A stretch of 14,516 nucleotides of DNA from Stramenopiles sp. TOSAG23-3. Lineage: Eukaryota > Sar. The stretch's first letter is position 1, and every line of letters begins with the position of its first letter. The notes below the pieces were generated by a model, which ran no database searches, was not told the origin of the DNA, and worked only from the letters and a program-made list of their open reading frames with translations. Location of the stretch: contig LT642561.1 in assembly GCA_900128585.1 (NCBI GenBank), forward strand, positions 1 through 14,516, read 5' to 3'. Positions 1 through 9,165 of this stretch are shown here, piece by piece. The position numbers and the translations under genes were made by a program.

Positions 1-3000
1 ATTGTCATGGAGGGAACGAATTTCGGTTGTGTAGATTTGACGACTTCCCAACCGGATACCGGATTCAACCTGATGACCATGAAGCCAAAGGCACTCCAAG
101 TAGGGGGAAGCACGGCCAGGTCGTTTAAGCCTGTTACATCTGCGAAGGTTTCCGAGGGGCTGAAACGACAGACACTTACGGCTTGGATGAAGACCGCAGA
201 AGCAACAGATAGGGACAAATGGATCAAATGCGCGAAAACAATCTACGAAAGTGATGGCAAGTTGGTGTGTGAGACACCCGCCGGGAGTGGTACAAAGATT
301 GAAATGAAAGTGACGCTGGGAGGAGAAGAGAGCGCACCCAAGAAGCTCTTTGACTACGACAAACCGATCGTAACACGAATCGAACAGTATGGCGCGTACA
401 CCATGGGAAGACCAGAAGGAAAGAACTGGGTTGCTATCCACGGGTTTAACTTTGGGCCGACGCGGCCGACGTGGGGAATGGTAAAGCCGTACTTGAAGGA
501 TTTGCGACAGTCAACGTACGAAACTCATTCAGCGATCAAGATTGGAGATGTATACTGCATCAAATCACGATGGGTCAGCGACACAGAAGTTAGATGTTTG
601 GCCCCGCCAGGCATTCCCAACACAAACCACACAGTCACGGTGGGGCCGGTCAATGGTCAATATTCTGATGCTGCACAAGACAGAGTTTTTTACGCTTATG
701 GCCGTCCATTTGTGAGACAATCAGTTCCTTCAATCGGCTCTGGAAAAGGCAACGAAACGATTCGAATCATTGGGAAGAACTTTGGTGACTGCGTAACGTA
801 CCAGAACTACGATGTAAAAAACGTTATTGTAGATAAAACGCTCCACAAGTACTGCCCCGACGTCACGGCGTACGTCGATTGCCAGAAGTGCTTGTCGACG
901 GTACGCGTGTCGAACACGATGGTAGAATGTGTGACACCGGGAGGTGTGGGGGCAGGCAAATTTTTGGATGTCCAAGTAGGCGCGGACAAGGTCGGCGTTA
1001 GGCGCGATTCAAACAATGCCTTTAGTTACAACCAAGCGGTAATAACCAAAGTAGTGCCAAACCATGGGCCCGCTGAAGGAGGAAATACTGTTGTTATGCA
1101 TGGGTACAATTTTGGTATTTCACAGGAGGACTTTAAGAAAGGATGCTACCCTGGTCGTGCCCCTTCCGTCATGGTTGGCCATATCGATTGTGCATCAGTG
1201 AACATAGAGTCGGACAAGAAATTAACTTGCGTCATGAGTGGCAATCCTGGTGTTGGTAAGAGGTTGCCCCTTACCCCCCGGATTGGAGGTCTCTCTAGAT
1301 CGTCTCCGGTCACCGAAGATGCAAGCTACAGCTTTGATCTTCCGGTAGTCAAATCCGTCCACACGTCGAACTCTAAAACGCAAGTCGTCAGCCCAAGTGG
1401 GTACGACTGGGTGTTTGCTTGCAACAACAAAGACGGCAATTGCCAGACCCCCGATCAGCAATGGGTGAAGCACAATTCTTATTTGGTTGTCGAAGGTAAC
1501 AACTTCGGCTCACGCGAGTACTATTACTCGGGACACCATTACCGAGGTAGAATTACATGTGGCTTCGGCAATGTTCAAGGTAATGCCCAATTTGTCAGCA
1601 ATACGAAAATGAATTGTCATTTTCCTCAAAACGACCAGAATCGATTGGTTGCAGAAGTGGGCTTGGCTTCAGCCAGAGTATGGGTGAAAGTTGCCCAGCA
1701 AAAGAGTTTTGTGCCGGACGAGCCGAAGCCCGACACGTATGATCTTACATTTTTGAAATACCCAATGAGGGATTTACAAGGAACACCAATGCAAACAATT
1801 ACGGGCGGGGTCGACAAATGCATTGAGACGTGCAAACAAGCAGCAGGGTGTGGAGCATTTACAATTGACAAGGGTGACCCCGGAAAGTGCAACCTTTACA
1901 GTAAAACTGCCACCGTTACATGTGGCACATCCGCACAGGACGAGAGTGCTGTAACAACATACATATCCGAGGGTATCGGTGGCAAATCGACTGGAGAGTG
2001 TATTGCCCCGAACAATATTGCCTTGGGAATGCACGTCGAATCGGTATTGCCGACACAGGCCATGGAAAACAGCGATGCAATGCTCACCATCAAAGGGAAA
2101 AACTTTGGTGCGAAGGGCAGTGTGAGAGCCAAGTCGTTGAAAGCATACTATGCTGGCGAAGAATGTTTGAGCACTGAATACGTTTCCAATGAAGAGATCA
2201 AATGCAAACCGATCCAAAAGCCGCGATCCGTCGGCGAAATTGCGATGCAAGATTCATTCGAGAACAAAGCGGGTTACAATTCCAACCAATGGCTTGTTGT
2301 GAGCGGTGGAAAAGTGGGCAGTTTGACTGGAAAAAGTTGCGGCGCAGCGTTTGGTAATGCCATGCAATTTGCAAGTGGTGGATCTATTACAACGAAACCG
2401 CTCAATTTGTTAAAGGGCGCCAAGCTAGAATTCAAGATGTCCATGTGTGGTGATTGGCCTCGGTCCGATTTGTCTGGTGATAATTGGCACAAAAAGGGAT
2501 CCCAATCGTGGAAGAACAAGGACGCGCCAAAAGGCGTTTCTCTATCCGCATCAGTTAATGGAGGCAAGACATGGTTTGAAGTTGCCGACTACAACACATA
2601 CCACTCAACACGTGGGTGGCACACAATCCAGTTCAAGTTGTTCAATTCCGAGAAGCATGGCGACCATCCTGCTGCTGCCGGTAATGTGATGTTGAAATGG
2701 GAAGGCAAGCATGGCTTTGCCATCGACGAGGTTAAGATTACATCCGATGCGGTCGCGTATCCTGTACGGGTTTCCGGCGAGGTGATGGATGGCCGGACCA
2801 AGCTGAAGACGATGACGACGAAATCGCAGTATCTCGGCTTGGAACTGGCAACAGTGTGGAGCGTGCCCCCAAATTATCGCGCAACCCACACAGCATGCAC
2901 GACAGGACCAATGTGCAAATCACCAGCGTCTGCCACAAAATTCCCCGGATTTAAATGGTTTACGGATGGTTTGGATGATCCAGTCTGGACAAGCATGGTG

Positions 3001-4563
3001 GACTGCGCTTCTTCGTCGGACGCGAGCCCATCAACCACTGAGTGCATGAAGGCTTTCGCCCACGACGGGAAAAAGACAAGCTGGGTACACAAGGGCGTAG
3101 GAAAGGCATGGATTTCCGTCGAGTTCGAGGGCGAGGCTTCCATTACGCAAGTGCGATTGACGCATGTAGATGAGAAGGAAGCCAAGTCGAAAAAGCTCTG
3201 TTTACCAAAAGAGATTGTGATTGAACATTCGACAGGAACCGAGGTAGTTTCCTTTGCCAACGCGGACAAGAAAAACAATGCCGGCATCGGTTACAGTCAA
3301 GCGCAGGACATTAAGCGAATCGTGGCAAAGAGAGTAACGATCGTCATCAAATCGGTCCAAAATAGTTGCAGCCTTGGAAATATTGGCATCGGCCAGATTG
3401 AATTAAGAGGCGCCGCCTTAAGGAATGTTGTCGGAAGCGGTAGTTTCTCAGACAAGGGATTAAAACAGTGCTCAGGGGATTCATACAACCTTGGCCGCCA
3501 TGGTGATGGGTTCTGGGCTAAGCATAATTACGAATGGAACTGCTACAAAGCGTTTAATGGAAAAGTGGGAGCAGGTGAAGGCAACTCGTGGGCGACTTTG
3601 TGGCCCTACAGCACGTCTGGTAAATACAATGGAAGGCCTACCTCAAAACCCGCGTTTCCGCAAATGACATTGGAATTGAACGCCCCGAAGGATGTATACA
3701 GCATTAACATGCGACAACGCCGGGGCTATCACGCGAAGCAAGTTGTACTCACAATGAAGGACAAAACCGGGAAAACGGTTGCAACCGAGAAGATTTCACC
3801 GGCGGACAAGGATGGTGCTCTACAAAATTTCAATTTGGGCTCCATCCGTTCAAGTATCAGTACTGTCAAAGTACAGATCATGGATCTTTTTAAATCAACT
3901 GTGCGTCAACCAATTCCGTATATGTATGATACGTTCAAGACCGAAAGCAGCAGCAATTGGATTTTCCCGAAGAAGGCAGGGTATGATTACGGTGCCAAAA
4001 ACGGACTCTGGTTTTCCGGAGACGCTGAGAACAAGGTACCGATCTACTCCAAATACCCGTGGCCGGCGATGGGAACAACCATTACTGGTGAAATTACTGG
4101 CGATCCTGGAAAGTGCAGCGACCACTTTATCATGCTCTCAACCAAGCCACAAAAGGACTGGTCGATGGGTAGCTCCGAAGACGCCATCAAGTTCGCCTGG
4201 AATTGCGACGAGTTGTCAATATTTCCAATGGGTAAGTCTAAAATTCCAGCGATAACAACAGGGTGCCGAGCAGCGTCTCGGGAGCAAAAGTTCCAAATTC
4301 AAATCGAGCAGGGATCCATTACATTCTACTCCACCGGCTGCAGGGAGAGTGCTTCCTCCATAAATGGCGGGACCCGAACAAAACAATTGAGTGTAAGCAA
4401 CTCGTTTGCAACCAAAGAAGGGGCAGCCTCGGTGTACATATACATCGGAGCAAGTCAAGATAGAAAACAAGTTACGAAGAAGCCAACTTTCAAGTTTGTG
4501 AAGTTCGTAACTGCGGGTCTAGGTTTACAAGAGTTGGAAATAGTCGGAAAAGACTCCAATTAA
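1..4563 (+). CDS. Giant extracellular IPT/TIG-repeat protein with PAN/Apple, reelin-like and discoidin-like domains (5' end missing)
   Basis: The frame is open from base 1, and the first visible residues (IVMEGTNFG) are already the core of an IPT/TIG repeat. The Met codon at 7 is therefore internal and the true start lies outside the window. Numbering from that Met, the IPT/TIG signature G-x-N-F-G recurs at nt 442-456, 772-786, 1102-1116, 1495-1509 and 2095-2109, giving about six Ig-like repeats. A PAN/Apple-like domain sits at residues about 579-655, with the pattern CIETCKQAAGC and KCNLY. A reelin-subrepeat-like jelly roll (DSFEN start, SVNGGKTW) follows at about 746-915. Two discoidin/F5-8C-like galactose-binding regions cover about 992-1137 and 1142-1300. 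The last 220 residues (1301-1518) look like a beta-sandwich, but I cannot name the family. There is no transmembrane segment in the visible part, so a secreted or matrix-attached adhesion protein is inferred. It ends in TAA with no sign of introns. Confidence 0.88.
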   Translation: MVMEGTNFGCVDLTTSQPDTGFNLMTMKPKALQVGGSTARSFKPVTSAKVSEGLKRQTLTAWMKTAEATDRDKWIKCAKTIYESDGKLVCETPAGSGTKIEMKVTLGGEESAPKKLFDYDKPIVTRIEQYGAYTMGRPEGKNWVAIHGFNFGPTRPTWGMVKPYLKDLRQSTYETHSAIKIGDVYCIKSRWVSDTEVRCLAPPGIPNTNHTVTVGPVNGQYSDAAQDRVFYAYGRPFVRQSVPSIGSGKGNETIRIIGKNFGDCVTYQNYDVKNVIVDKTLHKYCPDVTAYVDCQKCLSTVRVSNTMVECVTPGGVGAGKFLDVQVGADKVGVRRDSNNAFSYNQAVITKVVPNHGPAEGGNTVVMHGYNFGISQEDFKKGCYPGRAPSVMVGHIDCASVNIESDKKLTCVMSGNPGVGKRLPLTPRIGGLSRSSPVTEDASYSFDLPVVKSVHTSNSKTQVVSPSGYDWVFACNNKDGNCQTPDQQWVKHNSYLVVEGNNFGSREYYYSGHHYRGRITCGFGNVQGNAQFVSNTKMNCHFPQNDQNRLVAEVGLASARVWVKVAQQKSFVPDEPKPDTYDLTFLKYPMRDLQGTPMQTITGGVDKCIETCKQAAGCGAFTIDKGDPGKCNLYSKTATVTCGTSAQDESAVTTYISEGIGGKSTGECIAPNNIALGMHVESVLPTQAMENSDAMLTIKGKNFGAKGSVRAKSLKAYYAGEECLSTEYVSNEEIKCKPIQKPRSVGEIAMQDSFENKAGYNSNQWLVVSGGKVGSLTGKSCGAAFGNAMQFASGGSITTKPLNLLKGAKLEFKMSMCGDWPRSDLSGDNWHKKGSQSWKNKDAPKGVSLSASVNGGKTWFEVADYNTYHSTRGWHTIQFKLFNSEKHGDHPAAAGNVMLKWEGKHGFAIDEVKITSDAVAYPVRVSGEVMDGRTKLKTMTTKSQYLGLELATVWSVPPNYRATHTACTTGPMCKSPASATKFPGFKWFTDGLDDPVWTSMVDCASSSDASPSTTECMKAFAHDGKKTSWVHKGVGKAWISVEFEGEASITQVRLTHVDEKEAKSKKLCLPKEIVIEHSTGTEVVSFANADKKNNAGIGYSQAQDIKRIVAKRVTIVIKSVQNSCSLGNIGIGQIELRGAALRNVVGSGSFSDKGLKQCSGDSYNLGRHGDGFWAKHNYEWNCYKAFNGKVGAGEGNSWATLWPYSTSGKYNGRPTSKPAFPQMTLELNAPKDVYSINMRQRRGYHAKQVVLTMKDKTGKTVATEKISPADKDGALQNFNLGSIRSSISTVKVQIMDLFKSTVRQPIPYMYDTFKTESSSNWIFPKKAGYDYGAKNGLWFSGDAENKVPIYSKYPWPAMGTTITGEITGDPGKCSDHFIMLSTKPQKDWSMGSSEDAIKFAWNCDELSIFPMGKSKIPAITTGCRAASREQKFQIQIEQGSITFYSTGCRESASSINGGTRTKQLSVSNSFATKEGAASVYIYIGASQDRKQVTKKPTFKFVKFVTAGLGLQELEIVGKDSN

Positions 4564-5067
4564 TTTTTGTATACTGTAGACGTTAGTTAATCACTTTTGC
4601 TTTGTAGAGCAAGTAAAAGTAAAAAAAATAGTTTTATAACATTAGTATTAAAAAACTCGTCTAACAAATACCTATATATAATCGATAGTACAAGAAAATA
4701 AGAAAAGAGCAATTGGTTGGAATTCCAGTTTCATAGGCACTTCAATTGTATTCATTTTGCCTTTAATACTTTATTATAGCAATCAATATCTTTAGAGTAC
4801 AGTATAGTACAATGAGGAGGTGAGTCGAGAAACGAAATTCTTGAAGAAGAAAAAAGAGGGGGGGGATATGGCAGAGCTGGAGGTTTAATTAGAGTGAACA
4901 TTCCCATATTATTTCAATGTAATATATTGTTTAACATAACAATATCATTGCTATGATGGAATCTATTTGAACACGATAGATAAAACAGCCACTGCTGACG
5001 TTCAATGTTGTTTTGTATTATTATCATAATCAAGTAATTACAAACTCATGTAAAACATCCACCACGC

Positions 5068-5163
5068 CGCGTTCGTTGGTTTCAAGCCAACGCAGTCGGT
5101 AAAATGAACAAACGCGACGGGATTCGTGGGATACAAAAAAAGGACAACTTAGAACGCGAACGG
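5068..5163. promoter_or_regulatory. Three AACGCG boxes upstream of the vWD/CBM96-like gene
   Basis: AACGCG occurs inverted at 5068-5073 (CGCGTT) and directly at 5111-5116 and 5153-5158. The two direct copies sit in near-identical contexts, AACGCGACGG and AACGCGAACGG. The ACGCG core resembles the MCB-type cell-cycle element known from yeast promoters. Use of such a site here is only inferred. All three copies lie within 136 bases of the downstream ATG, in a stretch clearly richer in CpG than the surrounding A/T-rich spacer. Confidence 0.3.
5074..5092 (+). other. Small hairpin in the probable 5' leader
   Basis: CGTTGG at 5074-5079 pairs with CCAACG at 5087-5092 around a 7-base loop (TTTCAAG), about 110 bases upstream of the ATG at 5204. 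The stem is perfect over 6 bp. If transcription starts upstream of it, the hairpin would lie in the mRNA leader. Its loop superficially recalls a tRNA T-loop, but no tRNA surrounds it. Confidence 0.3.
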
Positions 5164-5166
5164 TAG
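5104..5166 (+). CDS. Possible upstream ORF of 20 codons
   Basis: An ATG with A at position -3 opens a 20-codon frame (MNKRDGIRGIQKKDNLERER) that ends in TAG 37 bases before the main ATG at 5204. The peptide is highly charged and has no family resemblance. If the transcript starts upstream of 5104, this uORF could reduce or condition translation of the giant secreted protein. If transcription starts downstream of it, it is irrelevant. The transcription start is not visible, so this is a tentative entry. Confidence 0.25.
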   Translation: MNKRDGIRGIQKKDNLERER

Positions 5167-5203
5167 CGAGATTGTAGATTCCATTGTAGAAACGCAAGTA
5201 AAA

Positions 5204-8200
5204 ATGAATACAAGGCTAGTCTGCATCTTCTTCCTGCTTTTGCTGGCAGGCCAAGAAGTAGCCAACGCGCAAAGTAAACAACTCAGGTTTAAGGCGGCAA
5301 GTAGGTTAAACACGGCGAAACGGGCAGCAGCGGTGAAAAAGCCTGCAAAAGCCGAAAAGGCCCTGGACGAAGATGCGCAGCCGCTTGACAAGGGCAAAGT
5401 AAATTGTCCCGACGGTACAAAAAATGTCCCAAAGAATCAGCTGAAAGAGTGCGAAATCAAGGGCAGCGATGACGACGATGAGTGGACTTTCGTTGGCTAC
5501 TTGCAGGACAAAAAATGCCCAGCCTACTCCAAAGCAGAAGCAAAACAGGCTATAAAATGTTACGTTGACAGAAATCCGTGCAAAGAAGTCGATTTTAACG
5601 ACCTTAAAGAATCGTTCCAAATTTGCAACAAAGAGAAACTTGTAAAGGAGGAGGAGAAGAAGAGCCCTGACGCCGAGCAAAACGAGGAGGAAATGCCTGA
5701 CCAAGACCGGAGTCAGCCAGACTTGACCACCGTCATGGACGAGGATTTCAACGTTCTAACCAAGACCAATACTAAAGTCAATAAACATAACTACGCACTG
5801 GGCCCAATAACCTCAAAAAATTGGGACATGAAAATGAGTCAGGGTGTATTCGCAAGCCCTAAGCTTGGCGGCCACGCCGGCGGGAAAGCTGCCGTTTTCG
5901 TTGGCAACAAGAAAGGATCTGTGTTCGAATTTCCTACGCCAAAGGACAGTCGCTATTTAACAACGAAAGAATTCGACGCAAAACATGGGGGCGTTATATC
6001 GTTTTACTTGAAATCAGGGGAAATCAACGGCGACAAAATGTGCGTAGAACAGCTAGACATTATGATGGAAGAGTATAAACGGCAGATGCGTGCTGCAGAA
6101 GCGACGAAAGCAAAAGAGGACTGCGAGAGCAGCCCTCCCTGCAATGGTCATGGCGAAGGTGTATTTTCGTCGAGCTGTTTCATTAAAGGGAAATGGGTCG
6201 AGGATGCGAAAGATGTCGAAACATCCCAGTTCAAATGCCATGACAAAAAGAGCGAGATGTGTTTGTGTAAATGCGAGAAAGGGTTTAAAGAACCAAATTG
6301 CCTGGAAGCACGAAAGCCGAATAACAAGGACGGTTTCCGTCGTTGCAGGAGTGTAGGAGATCCACACCCAAACACTGCAGCTGGTGCCAATTTTAATATC
6401 TATGACTCCGGAGAATTTGTATGGTCTCGTCATCCAGACATGAATGTCGAGGCTAGATTGCGAACACGGCCCGCCGGACGGGTTGCAGTGAACAGAGGAT
6501 TTTCGATGACAATATGTAAAGGCGACCGATTTCCAAATGGCAAGGTGAACGACGACGGGAAAATGCAAGGCCCCTGCGAAACTGTTGCAATGGAGCGATG
6601 CAGTTTTTCTTTGGAGACATGCGACAAGATGGGCCCCGGCCAGAAGTGCAAATGTCAGAAAATTGGACGAAGTTTCACTTCAAAGCTGGGCATCTCTGTC
6701 ACCAGCAGCACTATTAGTGCGAACGGTTGGTCCCTTCAGTACAGTTGTGGAAGTTACATGGATTCGTATTTGACCATTAATTCGCCTCGAGACGGGCGGT
6801 CAGTGGGATTGTGTGGTTATTACGGGACGAAGGGTGCAGGTGGGGACACCGGTAACCCCGCATTCCTATCGAGATCAGGTTCGAGAGGAAGCCATCACAT
6901 GACATCCCGTAAATTTTACGATTCATCACTCACTACAAAGAAAGGGGAGGACTCTCACTTTCGGTGCGTCGGGTACGTAGCCCCTGGGGTTAATCCAAGT
7001 TACCCTAACTTTCATCGCATCAGTAGTTCTATCGGAACATCGGCTGAAATGGGAATGAAAATGGCGGCGGAAGCATTAACACAAGAATACGCAAGGGACC
7101 GTGCATGGTCCTTGGCACGAATGAACGACCCTATCGGTAACGAAGTGTCTACTGCGGAGGCCGAAAAGATCTGCAAGGAAACCATCATCAAATGCAGTGG
7201 ACTCCCAGTTCCAGACGTGTCCGCTATGACAGCATGCGTGGCTGACTATGTGAAAGTTGGGAAGGAAGATGGTAAGTCCGTTTTGAAGGGTGCCTGTGAG
7301 GTGGTGAAAGAGGACGAGGATAATGCGGAGGAAGACATCAAAATGGACGAAGCGGAAGAAAAGCTTGAAATGGCCAGTGCAGCCCCCCTTCGAGTCCCAG
7401 GAAGAAATGACCTGGTCGTACAATGGTGCGTCAAAGACTGCGACAAAGAAGAAAGCAAAGCGTGCGTGGATGCCCGTGCGAAAATGCGGGAAACCAAAGG
7501 CGCCTTCACACCAAAAGAGGTGAATGCAATATGCAACTGGAAACAAATCAAAGCCTTCCCTGCCAAGCTATACAAGGAGTGGACCAGTTGCCCAGAGAAT
7601 GTGTTCGTTAAGCTCAGTGCCGCCGATCGCCTGACTTGCGGGTTCCGTCCAATGACCCTCAGCATCCCACCAGAGGCAATTAAAGCCCAAAAGGACCTGG
7701 GAAAAAAAATGCGAGTACGTTTCTTTCAAGAACGGCACGAGTGCTACTGCTGCAACACCTTCGCCATCGACTCGGTAAAGATCAACACTGGAGGATGGCC
7801 CGTGCGCTGCATGGCTGACAGCGACTTTTCACTCTTTGCGGACGGAAAAGAAGTGGGCGCCGCTAGCAACAACTGGGTGGGATACAAATGGAACCCCATG
7901 CGCGATACTTACCGATTTCGTATTAGCCCAAAGAGTAAAGTTTTGGGGGCACGAATCGTAAGTGAGGGCAATGGCCGCGCAGGACTAATCTGCTCCGTAG
8001 GCGAAAGCCTAGTAACCAGCTCCACCTGGCGATGCAGCGACGGCGATGCACCCAAAATTGGTGTCTTCAGCAAGCCCGACTTCGATGCCAGTTTGTGGCC
8101 AGCAGCCGCAGAGATTGGAAGAAACATGGGGGAGGGTGTTCAACCATGGGGTCAAATCCCAGGGATAGCCACCAAGGCATTCTGGATATATGACCACAAC

Positions 8201-9094
8201 GCTTACAAAAAAGGGGGATCTGTCGCCAACTGCCGAGTAGATACTCGTCGGGCATATCACAGTTACAGCATCGAACACAAAGCGGCATCCCGCTGGTCGT
8301 GCCAAGCAGACCGGGATCGCCAGTCTCCGTTCATCATTCAGATGACCGAGAACAATATGGACATGGCAGCGGTCCTAGCAAACGATCTAGATTCCACAGC
8401 AAACAAAGCGGTGAATCTTGAGCAGTCCATTGTTGCGTACGGAGGCCCAGGCTCGTTGAAAAGGCAATATGGCCGTTACGGGATTGGCGCGGACAAATGG
8501 CATCGCGACCGAAAGGTTTCTTTTGCAGCGTTGCCCATTGACCCCGAGAAAAAGCAATACCCGAAGTCTTCCATTATGCTACGCATCAAGGCCAAAAAGA
8601 TAGTAGCGATGACAGCGCAAGGCGCTCAAGTAAAGGTTGCGAAGCTCCGCCTCTTCGTCACCGATGCCAGTTCCAAACCTTTCCAATACTGCAAGTCGTC
8701 TTATAATTGGAATGCCGGGCGTGTCAATTACAATACGTTCAACCGGACAATTTTCCCATATTACCTGTCCGACTGCAGGACAGCAACAGCCTCGAAAGAG
8801 AACGAGTTTATCTCATTAGATATCACCGAATGGATGAGAGATTGGATCACAGGGGGGAAGGTTAACGGAGGTATCGCCATCCTGTTCGATGGTGGCGACC
8901 CCCCGAAGGGAGATGCGAAAAAGGCAGATGCACTAGGCTTCGCCACTTTCAAAATGAGCAACAAGGAAGCTTCAATGCGCCCGAGGTTAAGTCTGAGTTG
9001 CCATGGTGACAGAGTTGAGCCCACGGTTGTCTTCAAAGAGAACAGAGCCGTTAGTGGGTTGAAGGCCAATGGAAGGAAATTGAGAAAGCAATAA
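5204..9094 (+). CDS. Secreted mosaic protein: reelin-like, EGF-like, vWD-like (GDPH), galactose-binding-like and DNRLRE/CBM96-like domains
   Basis: This intronless gene encodes 1,296 residues. The start at 5204 is supported by a signal peptide (residues 1-22, hydrophobic core CIFFLLLLAG, likely cleavage after ANA). A Lys/Ala-rich then acidic stretch leads to a reelin-type jelly-roll half repeat (about 178-306) and a cysteine-rich EGF-like segment (307-366, ending CLCKCEKGFKEPNC). A vWD-like domain follows (about 380-600) with CRSVGDPH (GDPH at 385-388) and the family's second hallmark, GLCGYYG (535-541). A C8-like cysteine region and an acidic linker occupy about 660-730. A galactose-binding-like jelly roll lies at about 815-1015, with FDASLWPAA and AFWIYDHN motifs recalling the N-terminal domain of rhamnosidases. 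The C-terminus (about 1075-1266) resembles DNRLRE/CBM96 modules, with LDITEWMRDWITGG and MRPRLSLS. There is no C-terminal membrane anchor. I infer a glycan-binding extracellular matrix or adhesion protein. Domain limits are approximate. Confidence 0.9.
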   Translation: MNTRLVCIFFLLLLAGQEVANAQSKQLRFKAASRLNTAKRAAAVKKPAKAEKALDEDAQPLDKGKVNCPDGTKNVPKNQLKECEIKGSDDDDEWTFVGYLQDKKCPAYSKAEAKQAIKCYVDRNPCKEVDFNDLKESFQICNKEKLVKEEEKKSPDAEQNEEEMPDQDRSQPDLTTVMDEDFNVLTKTNTKVNKHNYALGPITSKNWDMKMSQGVFASPKLGGHAGGKAAVFVGNKKGSVFEFPTPKDSRYLTTKEFDAKHGGVISFYLKSGEINGDKMCVEQLDIMMEEYKRQMRAAEATKAKEDCESSPPCNGHGEGVFSSSCFIKGKWVEDAKDVETSQFKCHDKKSEMCLCKCEKGFKEPNCLEARKPNNKDGFRRCRSVGDPHPNTAAGANFNIYDSGEFVWSRHPDMNVEARLRTRPAGRVAVNRGFSMTICKGDRFPNGKVNDDGKMQGPCETVAMERCSFSLETCDKMGPGQKCKCQKIGRSFTSKLGISVTSSTISANGWSLQYSCGSYMDSYLTINSPRDGRSVGLCGYYGTKGAGGDTGNPAFLSRSGSRGSHHMTSRKFYDSSLTTKKGEDSHFRCVGYVAPGVNPSYPNFHRISSSIGTSAEMGMKMAAEALTQEYARDRAWSLARMNDPIGNEVSTAEAEKICKETIIKCSGLPVPDVSAMTACVADYVKVGKEDGKSVLKGACEVVKEDEDNAEEDIKMDEAEEKLEMASAAPLRVPGRNDLVVQWCVKDCDKEESKACVDARAKMRETKGAFTPKEVNAICNWKQIKAFPAKLYKEWTSCPENVFVKLSAADRLTCGFRPMTLSIPPEAIKAQKDLGKKMRVRFFQERHECYCCNTFAIDSVKINTGGWPVRCMADSDFSLFADGKEVGAASNNWVGYKWNPMRDTYRFRISPKSKVLGARIVSEGNGRAGLICSVGESLVTSSTWRCSDGDAPKIGVFSKPDFDASLWPAAAEIGRNMGEGVQPWGQIPGIATKAFWIYDHNAYKKGGSVANCRVDTRRAYHSYSIEHKAASRWSCQADRDRQSPFIIQMTENNMDMAAVLANDLDSTANKAVNLEQSIVAYGGPGSLKRQYGRYGIGADKWHRDRKVSFAALPIDPEKKQYPKSSIMLRIKAKKIVAMTAQGAQVKVAKLRLFVTDASSKPFQYCKSSYNWNAGRVNYNTFNRTIFPYYLSDCRTATASKENEFISLDITEWMRDWITGGKVNGGIAILFDGGDPPKGDAKKADALGFATFKMSNKEASMRPRLSLSCHGDRVEPTVVFKENRAVSGLKANGRKLRKQ

Positions 9095-9165
9095 CTTCGA
9101 ACTTGGATAAATATAGTAATTTAAATTCAGAGACTAAAAAATATGATAAAGAGGAGATGAAAAAT

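Larger units (their letters stand above)
4564..5203. other. Intergenic region between two tandem secreted-protein genes
   Basis: This is A/T-rich DNA with no credible gene apart from a 20-codon upstream ORF near its right end. A weak bulged hairpin (ACTTTT-GCT against AGC-AAGT-AAAAGT) lies about 30-60 bases after the upstream stop codon and may belong to that gene's 3' UTR. A purine stretch with an 8-base G run lies at 4844-4866. From about 5040 the composition becomes more G/C-rich. The last 160 bases hold the AACGCG boxes and hairpin listed separately, and probably contain the promoter and 5' leader of the downstream gene. Confidence 0.7.

Noticed and set aside
1774-2250. Antisense reading frame of 158 codons opposite the IPT/TIG gene, and similar long antisense frames opposite the second gene (6053-6568, 7076-7546)
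   Set aside because: They are shadows of long intact genes on the top strand. Cysteine/Phe-rich translations are mirror effects of Lys/Glu/Ala codons, and no motif supports them.
3779-4255. Alternative-frame ORF of 158 codons inside the IPT/TIG gene
   Set aside because: It overlaps a clearly coding frame, is Arg/Ser-rich in the way out-of-frame sequence usually is, and has no domain.
5071-5095. T-arm-like hairpin suggesting a tRNA
   Set aside because: The loop order does not fit the TTCRA consensus, and no acceptor, D-arm or anticodon stem can be drawn around it.
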